Shown here: in pieces, positions 1 through 10,244 of the stretch
Layout of the letters: each line of letters starts with the position of its first letter
How positions within the stretch are numbered: position 1 is the first letter of the stretch
Assembly: GCA_010279815.1 (NCBI GenBank)
Contig: QEOQ01000602.1
Coordinates: forward strand, 77,398-141,397
From: Brachionus plicatilis
Taxonomy: Eukaryota > Rotifera > Eurotatoria > Ploima > Brachionidae
DNA: 64,000 nucleotides
Reading direction: 5' to 3'
Program-made: the position numbers and the translations under genes
The notes under the pieces: model-generated
What the model was told of the DNA's origin: nothing
Databases searched by the model: none
The model's input: the letters and a program-made list of their open reading frames with translations, nothing else

Positions 1-43
1 TTTTTTGATTAATAAAATATTAATAATTTTTTTTCAACTAAAG

Positions 44-1134
44 ACACAGAATTCATAGGTCTTAAATGTCGAAACTGTAACATCAACTGTCATGAGCAAT
101 GTAGACAAGACTATCAGTTGGCAAGGTCAGCTATTTTGTCCGAATGCTATGGCAGCGACACTACTGATCAATTACGAAACACTGCTCCCATTACTGTTCT
201 AGTCGATAACCAATTTGAATCGAGCAGCTATTCGGTTCACACAAACACCAGCACTTCGTCATCTTCATGTTCAACTACGCCAAATTCTCACTATTCTCAA
301 GACTACTTCAATAAAATAAACCAAAGAACAAAACCCAATCTATTGCACCAATACTCAATTGGAAACGAAGCCAAAATGGACGCGGATATTGGCAGTGCTT
401 GCGGTAGGATTTTAATTTTAGGCTTCTATTTTCAGTTTTAAATTTTAATTTTATCAGAAATTACGCGAATTTTTGATGGTAAGCTAACATTCTAGGCTCC
501 TCACTAACTATTAGACTTATCACATTATTCTTTTCACTTAGACAATTTTAAAAATTTAAAAAAAAATTTTTAAATCTAATCACCAATTTTAGCCATAGGT
601 CTTCAGTACAAGGATACAACGAATACTTTAGTTGATGCCAACAACAAGTCATATGAGCGAAAGGAAGAGGAGACCATATTGAGAGAGGAAAAATCGGACT
701 ACAACTACATGAATTGGTCGGTAGGAAGTCAGAGCGGAAGTCCGAGCAATGAGCATCAGACTTATGCTGGATATCTCAAAAAACAAGGAGCTTTGTTCAA
801 ACAGTGGAAAGAGAGATACTTTGTGTTAGACTCGGTCAAGCATCAAATGAGGTACTATGACTCGGTCAGTGATTTAGAGACGCCCAAAGGCGTTATTGAC
901 TTGAGTGATGTTGAATCAATAAACCAAGGCATTAGTTCGGCGCTGATGCATCAGCAAAGTAGTGAGAAAAAGATGGTCAATTTTTCGAATCTCATATCGG
1001 AATTCTCAGACACAAATTCAAAGAATTGCTTCGAGCTGAAAACTTCGAAGAGAATTTATTATTTTCTGGCCAAGTCGCCTCAAGATGCCTACAAATGGGT
1101 CAAGCAATTGGAAATGTGTTGTCTTGATTCTTGA
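44..1134 (+). CDS. Sbf: Sbf / MTMR5-MTMR13-like protein, C-terminal part (C1 end + PH domain), partial
   Basis: This is the 3' end of a gene that begins outside the window. Two exons are visible: about 44-403 (acceptor uncertain, other AGs at 49 and 58) and 593-1134. The phase-1 junction rebuilds one Ala codon. The first exon opens with the second half of a C1 zinc domain (GLKCRNCNINCHEQC), followed by a Ser/Thr-rich linker. The second encodes a full PH domain starting AGYLKKQGALFKQWKERYFV and ending FELKTSKRIYYFLAKSPQDA, close to the C-terminal PH of SET-binding-factor pseudophosphatases. Known for the family: DENN-domain Rab exchange and phosphoinositide binding on endosomes. The DENN, GRAM and pseudophosphatase parts would lie upstream. 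C1 followed by PH also occurs in PKD and MRCK kinases, but the PH sequence fits Sbf best. Confidence 0.8.
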
Positions 1135-2186
1135 ACTCTACAGTATTACAGATAATTTTTAGAATTTGTTTTCTTTTTTTTTTTGTCTTTTTTGAAAATT
1201 GTGTTAGGTTTGTTTTTCGGAAACGATCGAGTTTGATTTAAAATTTTTCTACTCGTTTTTTAAAAAACGATTTAAATTTTTAAAATATTTATTATTAAAA
1301 ATAATTATATAATAAAATTTTTAATAAAAAAAATCCTTGAATTGAATGTTCATTTTAAAAATTGATATTTATTACAAAAAAAATTAAGAGAAGCAAATTT
1401 TTGAACTTTTACAATTAAGTACTAATAAAGTTGGACTCTCAAAAATTAAGCTTGTTAGAAAATTAGAGTTCACAACAGAAATAAACAAAAAATTAACAAA
1501 TTAAATTAAGAGAAACAATTAAGGTAAATTATCAACTTGTTAATATATATAAAATTTTTGAATATAAAAGTATTTTTTTTTGAATTTAGATTTAAAACAA
1601 AACAAACAATTAAATATTGTATCGATTTTAAGGGAAATTATCAAAGTGAATAATAGTATATTAACAAAAAATTATTTAAAAAATTGTAAATTACAATGAT
1701 TAAATCAAATTTTCAAAATGTTTTTTTAAATTTTATTCATAAAAATTGATAATTATCTATAGTAACATTAAAGTAAAATAATTTCCAACATTCATCGAAA
1801 AAGTAAGACATTCAAATGAAAAACAACTAATATAGTTCAATTCAAACACTTGAGCATGTAAGAAAGGTGAACAATTAAAACAAAACCAAAGAAAAGATAC
1901 ATATTAATTTGAGAGAAAATCAATAAATCAATTCCAACAAAAGTGATAATGATTTTAAATAATTTTGCATTTAAAAAGAAAGTTTTAGATTATGAAAAAT
2001 TAATATGAAGAAAGTTTTTAAACAATTGTTAAAAGCTCAAATGTAATAAAAAAATATAAAAAAATTAAAATAAGATAATTTTAAAAAATTCAGCAAGTAA
2101 TATAATACCAGTATCAAAAAAAATTTTTAAAATAATCTTTAAAATAAATTTCCAATTCTTGAAAAAAAATTCAAATAAACTTTTAC
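1135..2186. other. 3' UTR of Sbf and AT-rich intergenic DNA
   Basis: AT-rich sequence with several AATAAA-type signals near 1310-1330 that could end the Sbf transcript. I see no coding potential or structured repeat here. Confidence 0.5.
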
Positions 2187-2550
2187 CTGGAAAAGAGCTC
2201 AATAATTCACAAAGATCCCCATTTCTTTGCAAATATTGAATGAAATTTTCGTTAAGGTTGAAGTTGTTAGCATAAAAATGGTCTCCAACTCTTGGCCAAT
2301 GTTGATTGGAATTTTGAACAAAAAAATTTCCAGAGTTGAAGTTGTTAGCATAAAAATGGTCTCCAAATCTTGGCCAATGTTGATTGGAATTTTGAACAAA
2401 AAAATTTCCAGAGTTGAAGTTGTTAGCATAAAAATGGTCTCCAAATCTTGGCCAATGTTGATTGGAATTTTGAACAAAAAAATTTCCAGAGTTGAGGTTT
2501 GTAACATTAAGCTGTTGATTGATATTGCTGGCATCTCTTGTCGTTTGTAC
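2187..2550 (-). CDS. Possible internal exon encoding 26-residue Asn/Phe-rich repeats (unidentified)
   Basis: The minus strand stays open from about 2562 through the minisatellite. It reads as three 26-residue repeats containing NSGNFFVQNSNQHWPRFGDH, then a non-repeat tail ending YLQRNGDLCELLSSFP. The tail ends at a good donor (CCAG|GTAAAAG, exon end 2187). No ATG lies in this frame, so it would be an internal exon; the acceptor is not certain. This frame is hydrophilic and keeps Cys and Trp, unlike the two other open frames of the same repeat. I found no partner exons. It could be a real tandem-repeat exon, a dead one, or a minisatellite that happens to be open because 78 is a multiple of three. 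Confidence 0.3.
2257..2510. repeat. 78-bp minisatellite, about 3.3 copies
   Basis: Three full copies start at 2257, 2335 and 2413, and a decaying fourth starts at 2491. Copies two and three are virtually identical and copy one differs at a few bases. The period is exactly 78 bp (26 codons), so several frames stay open through it. Confidence 0.9.
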
Positions 2551-2662
2551 TTTATTTTTTTTTTATTCTTTATTTTTATTTTGTTCATTTTTTATTCGAG
2601 TCGGTTTTTTATGCTTTTTATTTTTTTTATTATCAAATTTTTTATTTATACCTTTTTTTAAG

Positions 2663-3283
2663 CTTAGATAAGTTTTTTTAAAATTTTTATAAGCCGAAAT
2701 CTGTGAATATTTTTTCATTTATACTTTATTTTGATCAAAACTTGTCGCTTTTTTTTCATTATTCAATATGAAAATTTTTGCCTCTTGATTTTTTTATCAA
2801 TTTTGAATTATTTTGAACGATTTGCTTCAGTATATAAGTTTTTTTTTTTAATTTCTCGAAAATTTGACTACCAAAATACAAAATAAGATTGAAAATTTTA
2901 TTAAAATTCATAATACAAGATTTCTAGGTTCAATTTTTGCATACTTGAGCCAAAAGTCTTTAGTCAAAAATATTGAAATGGGTTTCTTATAAAACTTTCA
3001 ACACAATTCATCATATTTTTCTGTTCAAGTTTTTCATTTATTGTTACTAGTCAAGTATTTTAGCTTTTTAATGTCTTTATTTAGAAAGTCTCGTAAATTT
3101 TTTTTTCAAAATTTAAAGTAATACGCCCATTCTTTCATGTCAAGGCTTTTTAAAAACGTGATTATTTTCGCCAATTTCTTAGGCTTAATATGTTTTAATT
3201 TTAATTTTTTAATTTTTATTTTAGCTTAATTGTTTTTTATTAATAAAAATTGGTTTGAAAAATTTAAAAATGACAAAGAGACC
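2663..3283. other. AT-rich intergenic region and 3' UTR of NPHP1
   Basis: No coding signal. On the minus strand an AATAAA-type signal lies about 40 nt after the NPHP1 stop (near 3238-3245). Confidence 0.5.
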
Positions 3284-6200
3284 TCATGCCATTATTTCAT
3301 ATCTCAATTCTTCGATGTTAAATGGATCAAACTTTTGATTCTCATCGAGTAAAAATTCCAATTTATTTTCTTTGCGTATTTTCTTTGCCAAGATGTCTAC
3401 AATTATCTGTCGTTGTTCCATCGCTTCATGGTTATGAAAAGCCAATGAAGGCATCGTAAAGTGAAATAACAATGGATAAAAATCATTGTAAGTTTTTAAA
3501 AACCATTTTCTTAATTTTGTCCCATCGTTCTAAAATAACAATTTTAACTATTAAATTAATTTTATTTATTTTAAATAAAAATTACTCTTTCATCTCTTTT
3601 CAAATTGTCTTTAACATGATTAAATTCCACTCGAATGGCATTTAAAATGTCAGCATTGTTCAAAGCAATCGGGAATGTTTTTAAGAATTCCGAATGAACC
3701 GGCTCGGTAGAGACATCAAACGAACCAAAGTCAGCCAAAGGCACAATGAAATTCACTGCAAACTCTTCATAGTAGAATCTCATAAAGGTAGCAGTCAATG
3801 AGCTGCAAATGAGCGGGCTCGGTAAGACACTTTATAGACAATTTTAGCTTAAAAAATTGATATACAAAATATTTAAATACCTGATTGTTTCAAGAGCTTG
3901 ACTTGTCGGCTCTCGGATATTAAATTTAATTTTTGATTCCTTAAACATTTTTGTTATAAATTCATTAAAAGTCCCATTATTCCTAGGCACACTTGGATCT
4001 AGAGGCATGCTTTTGTCATAAACTGAGCCGCCATTTAGGACCAAATCATAGCTCTTGTTCACTAATTGAAAATTTTTATCCTCATCAACAAAAGACAAAT
4101 GAGCCCAACCACAACACAGTTCTGTTTCTTCATCAGTGTTCTTCAATTATTTAGAAAAAAATTTTATTTAAATTTTTTAAAAATTTAAAATTTAATTTAA
4201 AAATCTAATTAATTTTTACAATTTTTTTTGCATAAATTGACAATTCAAATAACAGGCCTAGATTAGGCTTTTCAGGCACAGCATTTGCTATTAAAAAAAA
4301 TTCCGAAAAATCAAACAAAGATACTAGTGCTTTGTAGCTGTCTTCGAATACCCATGTCCGGTCATCTCTGCCGACAATGTGAGCTCTGATTGTGTGAACA
4401 TTGCCAATCACGGATACACCATCAAACAAGCACACTCTTAGTGATCTACTCAACACTTCAAGCTCTTGTTTGTTAGGTGCCGGTATGTTTATACACTTGT
4501 GGACCACTATGGCCTTCAAAATTGTATTCATTCGATTACGAATCTTTATTAATTATTTAAATAAAAAAAAAAATATTTTTTTTTCATATATTTATTACTT
4601 TATTTTCTTTTTGGTCCCAGAAAAAATTGCTGAAATTTAAATTTGATTGTGACATTTTGGGTCTGAGAATTTTTTCATACGAATGATTAGAATCTTAAAA
4701 TTAAAAATAAATTATAAAGTAAAAATTTTTTTTTTCTATTTTTTAAACCATTAGAGACTTTGACCAAAAAAGAATCAGCAAAAGTGCACGGCACTGATTC
4801 ATTTACAATCAAAGCATTTGTATTTATCAAATCTTTAGATTTTTTCTTTGATTTTTTGTCTTTTTTTTCCTTGGCATCATCTTTTTCTTCTTCTTGGACA
4901 ATTTCTTCTTGCAAATCTTCTTCTTCCAGTTCATTAGAAAGCAATTTTAAATTTTCAGCTGGAACAGATCCGCTATTTCCCTCGGAATTTTTAACTATAT
5001 AATAACCATCATCTTCAGTCAAATCTTCGAACTCAACAATTTCTCCTTTTGTAATTTTTAAGTCTTCCTCAATCTCTGGCTCGTAGTCTTTGACGACCAC
5101 AAATTTAGTTCCATTTTCAAATTCACTTTCATTTTTAGGCTCTTGACTTATTTCTGTAGTAGCGGGTATTCTAGACTGTGGCTCGATTTGATCGCCTTCA
5201 CTTTTGTCCTCTTCTTCACTCTCGTCACTAACTTCAACTTTTTTCTCTTCTTTAGTCTCAACCTGATCGTGCTCTGACTTATCTTTCTCATTTGTCTCCT
5301 CTATTTCTTCACCAGGTGGTTCTGCTGATTTTTTATTCTCTTCATCATCCTCTTTATTCATTTTATTTTTATAAATATTTATTAAATTCTGAGCAATATT
5401 TTGCTTCTTCTCTTTCTCTTCCTTCTCACTTTCGTACTCTTCATCTAATTCCTCTTCACTCTGATTTTCCTCGTCCTCGTCTTCGGATTTTTGTTTTTCT
5501 TCTGCCTGCCTGGCCTGTGCCATCATCTCTTTTAGACTAGGCGCCACTTTAGCTCTGTCCTCTTTTGTTTCTTCTTCCTTGTCTGATTCCTCCTGCTCAT
5601 CGTCTTCTGCTTCTTCTTCTTCATTTTCAGGCTCTTTATTTGCCTCCCCAAGTTGTTTTTCTGTGTCAATGGCCTCGGTGATTATTTCCCGCAAAGCACT
5701 GCTTCCAGTAGTTTCCGAATCTTTGGACTTTTTGCCACCTTTGGTTTCTTGCTTGGCTCTTTTAGCCTCTTCTTTTTCGTCAGCCCTAAAAAATTTCATT
5801 AACTAAAAAAGATCCAAAAAGTTCCGAGAGAAGCCTCACTTTTTTTGCTTTTCCAAGTCTTGGTTCACTTTTTTCAAACACTTTTCTATTTTTGACTGAA
5901 TGTCCTTTGCTTTCTTCTGCTCACTGGACTGTCGCTTTTTGAATTCTTTTTCCTTTAGACTGGCATCTTCATCTTCCTGGATAAAATCAATAAATTTAAA
6001 TTAAATCAAATTAAATTTAAATCAATCAAGTACCTTTTTAAGACTGTTCACTCGATTTAATAAATCAACTGCTCTAGCCGAATAATCCTGTAATCTAAAC
6101 AGAAATTATCGGTAAAATAAAAATCAATAAAAGCTTTTAAAAAAATTATTTTTTTAGGGCCAAAATTTGATAACCAGCAATTTAGAGATTTAAGTAATTA

Positions 6201-9200
6201 TGGCTGCCTCTCGGAGTTGATTATCTGGCATGGATTTAATTATGAGACGACTAAACTTAGTCTGTCTATCAAGTCGGACCACTGGATTTAATGTTTTCAG
6301 TACATTTATCTATTTGCAGACGAATAAATAAAGATAGAATATTTTAAATACTTTCTCTAGTTTATAAACAAACACTGAATTTGTTTAGTCTTTAGCTTTA
6401 ATCAATATGCTGAACAAAAATCAATCATTTGTGTTTAGATAAGATTGACTGATTAGAAAACACATTTCAGGTGAAGATAGCTAGTCTAACTAGGTTAAGT
6501 GGGCTTTTAAGAATTTTTATTAATATTACAAATAATCTAAGAGCTGAATAAATAATTTGCATCTAGATTCATCTATTGTCATTCAATTATTCTATTTAAA
6601 AGAAAATTTGTTATCTCATATGCAATTTTTGTTAAAAATAAAAAAGATCGATAAATAATCTTGAATGAGTTTTTATTTACTAAATCATTTATTTGATAGT
6701 TAATTGAAAAAATAAAGAAATTAATAAGATAAGGCATTACAAATGATGATGGTTTTTCACTATAATGCATGAATTAATGGCCTGCCAGGACTTAATAAAT
6801 GTCATGTTTATTTGTTTAAAAATATTAAGTGAAATATTTGGTCAATTTCTTCTCGTGGTAATTTCAACAAAGATTAATTTATTTATCCTAGAAATAAAAT
6901 TTTAATTTCTAATTTAACTCAAACTTATCTTAAAATTTAATTTCCAGATTTTTTAAAAAATTTCTATTTATTTCATTAGTTTTAACATTTTTAATTTCAA
7001 ATTTACAAAAAATTTAATTTTATTGAAAACAAATAATTTTTTTGTACAGCGTTTGTCTGAAAAAAGAGGACTCATCTTCTCGGGATTTCAAATAGATAAT
7101 TTTTTTTAAACAAAAGAAAATTTTATTTAAATGAACACGGAGTAGAAGATTAAAATTAAATAATTTAAAAATTTTAATTAATTTTAAAAATATTTAATCC
7201 AGAGTGATATTTTCATTTTAAGCAAACCATATTAACTTAGTGTTGTGCATCTTTTACCGAATTTTGCAGATAAAGAAAATATAGATAAACTTTAAATATT
7301 TTCTTTAAACATGTTCTGTTGCACAAAATTTTTAAAATCAAAAACAATTTTATTAAAAAACCTTTTATTCTCATAATAATTTTTGATAATCAATTTCAAT
7401 TTACCATTATTTTAATTTTTTTTTGAAAAATATTAAGTGTTTTATTAATTTTTTGTGGAAATATTCGAAAAAGAAGAATGTAATGGCTGAGAAATATTTT
7501 TTTATAGGTAAAGATTATAATCTACAAGAAAGCTCATATTATTAAATAATTAATCCGTGTTTTTTTCTAAGGAAAAGTAGGAAAATATGTATTATTCAAG
7601 CTAAATCTCTGTTTTTTTTTGCTTAATTTTCCCAATAAATTTAGCCAAAACATCACAATTTCTGGTGAAAAAAAAGCAATTATTTCCTTTATCATAGCTT
7701 AAAGGTGATATTCAAAGTTTGACATTGGGCTAAATAAAGATCAATTAAATTCTTTTTTTCAAGTTTTCATTTATTCAAATTTTATTCAAATGTACAATTT
7801 AATTGCCTTGATTTTCAATCTACTTATTTTGACATTCTTTTTTAATATTATTTTTTACAATTATTTACAATTTTAACAATCAACAAGAACATCAAAAATT
7901 TGGGATATTTATAAGTAACTAGAAAAATGAGCCTAGTTAAAAAAAAAATAAGAATTTATAAAAATTTTTCAAATAATTTTTTATTATAAGAAAACAAATC
8001 TGTATCGAGCTATAGCAATTTTATAGGAAAATGTTGAATTTAATTAGTTAATTGAAAAATTTATTCATTAAGTATTTTGTAATTATTTGGCCCCATGTTA
8101 TTATAAGTACCTGTTAAATGTTCTAAAATAAATAATGAAAATTATTAGTTGTTATTAGATAATTAATATTAGTTAGATGATCCTCTTTTTCAATCAATAG
8201 CTTGTTCTTTTTATGTTTTTATTTTTCTATCGTATTTTAATTAAATTAATTGATTAAAAGTCTTTAAAAGTTCTACAATTTTTGAAAAATTCCATGAAAA
8301 AAAATTCAGATTTTTTAGTAAAAATAGTTTTATTTTTATTTGAAATTATTTTTAGCAAAAAATTTGAAAAACTTATAGATGAATTTTACCAAAATAATTT
8401 CTAAAATTAGTAATTTTTAGTAAAAAAGAAAAAAATTAAATTTTGGTAAAAAATTTGTATTAAGCTTAAAAAAAATAACATTAACCAGAAGCATAAGCTA
8501 AATCGTTAATTAGTTCCAGCAATTTTATCTTTAGATTTTATTGGGTTTATTTGACTGATCAGCTTGATTTAAAAAATTGTTTTAAAAATATCATTTCAAT
8601 CATTCTATGGTTTATTAATATGATTTTTTGTCAAAATTTATCAATTATTTTTTTAAACAAAAAAAATATTTTTAGATTGATTTGTTTAAAAATTCATCTA
8701 AAAGTTTTTCCAACTTTGTTTCCAAAAATATTTAAAAAAAAAATTCTTAAAAATTATCAAACAATATAATAAATTGACCACAATTTACCTTAAATTTATT
8801 TAAACATTTTTAACGTAAAAAAGAGTCAATTAATTTAATAGTGGCAGCATTATTTACCACCAATATATAAGAATACTTATCTGAGTTTTTATTTAGATTC
8901 TGTTTAAATAATGTAAATAATTTGTATTAAAAATGTGGTTGATATTGGCAATGTTTCTTTTTAGCGCTTATGCAGATGAAAGTGGGTCCCAATGTAAATA
9001 TTTGGAAAGAAAACTGCCCGGAGCTGTCATTATTGGGGTAAAGAAGTCCGGCACTTATGCTCTTCTTCGTTACCTTAGTCTTAATGAGCGCGTGAGGCCC
9101 GCTTTGAAAGAAAATGGCTGTAATCTGAACGAAATCCACTTTTTCGATTCAGATTTGAATTATTCATTTGGTCTTGAGTGGTACAAAAAGCAGATGCCTT

Positions 9201-10046
9201 TGGTATGCAAAAAGACTGAAGAAAAAGACTATGTGGTCATTGAGAAAACACCTGGCTACTTTCGGAGTGAAAAAGCACCAGAAAGGATAAAAAAATTTGA
9301 CCAAAATATGAAAGTGATCCTAATTGTTCGCAATCCTGTCAAGAGACTTCAGTCCGAATTGACCCATTGTGACCATAGACAAAAAAAACTCGGTTTGAAC
9401 AGAAAATGTCTAAAAATGAATGACTTTTTTGAAAATGTGTTCCTAAATGGCAACCAAAGTGACCTGTTTGGCAACAAATTTGTCCGAAATAGTTTGTACT
9501 ATTTGGACTTGAAAAAGTGGCTGCGATTGTTTAAAATAAACGAAAGTTTACATGTTGTTGATGGTGATAGTTTTATCCAAAAGCCGTGGCTGGAATTGAG
9601 CAAAATTGAAATTTTCTTAAACCTACCGAACACAATCCAAAGAGACAATTTTATCTATGATGAAAAAAAGAATTTCTATTGTTTAAACGAGACAGATGGT
9701 CAGAACTGTTTGGGCAAGAATAAGGGACGAAAAGAGCATGTATATTTAAGTCAGTTTGTAAAGTCCAAATTGGAGATTTTTTTTAATAAATGGAATTTTT
9801 TGTTATTTGATTTAATAGGTAAAAATTTTAATTGGTAATAAAATTTTTTATAGAAAAAAAAAAATTTTTTTTTACTTACGCACTAATTGCTTCATTAAGA
9901 CCCTGTTTATAAGCATCCTTGTCTTTGTTAAAGTTTTTGAGATCTAGTTTTGAGTAGCCTTTAATTTTTTCCTCGATTTCTTTTTTTAACTCTTCCACAT
10001 CCTTTTCGGTTTGGTACAAAGGATTTATTTTTTGCTCTTCGGACAT
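3284..10046 (-). CDS. NPHP1: Nephrocystin-1 (NPHP1)
   Basis: Nine exons on the minus strand: 10046-9880, 6094-6034, 5976-5840, 5785-4749, 4693-4599, 4543-4220, 4140-3881, 3802-3586, 3529-3284; every phase closes. Domain order is an N-terminal coiled coil, a long Glu/Lys/Asp-rich acidic region, an SH3 domain (around TKFVVVKDYEPEIEEDL...GYYIVKN), more acidic sequence, then the nephrocystin homology region with VLSRSLRVCLFDG, WVFEDSYKALVSL, ELCCGWAHLSF, YDLVLNGG and MPLDPSVPR. The 95-nt fifth exon (LRPKMSQSNLNFSNFFWD) is easy to miss. About 50 residues found after the second acidic stretch in vertebrates seem absent. Known role: scaffold of the ciliary transition zone and cell junctions. Intron 1 is about 3.8 kb and hosts an antisense sulfotransferase gene. 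Confidence 0.93.
6095..8932. other. NPHP1 intron 1, part without a gene
   Basis: AT-rich intronic DNA on the NPHP1 strand, and the upstream/promoter region of the nested plus-strand sulfotransferase. A TATA-like stretch (ATATATAAGAATAC) lies near 8863-8876, about 65 nt before that gene's ATG. No coding signal or clear transposon was seen. Confidence 0.45.
8933..9838 (+). CDS. Heparan sulfate glucosamine 3-O-sulfotransferase, intronless and nested in NPHP1 intron 1
   Basis: Single exon, 301 residues. It begins with a short hydrophobic signal or anchor sequence (MWLILAMFLFSAYA) and then has the 3-O-sulfotransferase fold: PGAVIIGVKKSGTYALLRYL (5'-phosphosulfate loop), EIHFFD with the catalytic-base Glu, EKTPGYF, and ILIVRNPVKRLQSELTH (3'-phosphate site). 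A C-terminal Cys pair sits in FYCLNETDGQNCLGKNKGR, matching the disulfide of HS3STs. The family moves sulfate from PAPS to the 3-OH of glucosamine in heparan sulfate, in the Golgi. The PSB loop has Tyr where vertebrate enzymes usually have Arg (GGTRAL). The first ATG gives the signal sequence. The AATAAA signal overlaps the stop codon, and NPHP1 exon 1 starts 42 nt downstream on the other strand. Confidence 0.9.
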   Translation: MWLILAMFLFSAYADESGSQCKYLERKLPGAVIIGVKKSGTYALLRYLSLNERVRPALKENGCNLNEIHFFDSDLNYSFGLEWYKKQMPLVCKKTEEKDYVVIEKTPGYFRSEKAPERIKKFDQNMKVILIVRNPVKRLQSELTHCDHRQKKLGLNRKCLKMNDFFENVFLNGNQSDLFGNKFVRNSLYYLDLKKWLRLFKINESLHVVDGDSFIQKPWLELSKIEIFLNLPNTIQRDNFIYDEKKNFYCLNETDGQNCLGKNKGRKEHVYLSQFVKSKLEIFFNKWNFLLFDLIGKNFNW

Positions 10047-10244
10047 ATTCAGTGTTTGTCTGTTTTATTTTTTGAATTTAAATTAAATGAATAAATGAGG
10101 TTCAAATTTTTGAGACTTTTTTATTCAAATCACTATGGAAACCGAATAAAAAATTTAAAAAATGGACTTAAACTTGTCCTTTTCGAAACAAAAACAAAAC
10201 TGTTTTGAATAAAATTTTATTAATAATTTTTTAAATTTAATAAA

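Noticed and set aside
2199..2661. Two overlapping ORFs on both strands through the minisatellite (129 and 144 codons)
   Set aside because: They stay open because the period is 78 bp. Both are dominated by Phe/Ile/Lys runs, and a third frame is more protein-like.
4760..5806. Plus-strand Ser/Leu/Phe-rich ORFs opposite the NPHP1 acidic region
   Set aside because: Antisense shadows of GAA/GAG-rich codons; no family features.
8551..8769. 72-codon ORF upstream of the sulfotransferase
   Set aside because: Ile/Lys/Phe/Asn-only composition typical of random A/T-rich DNA.
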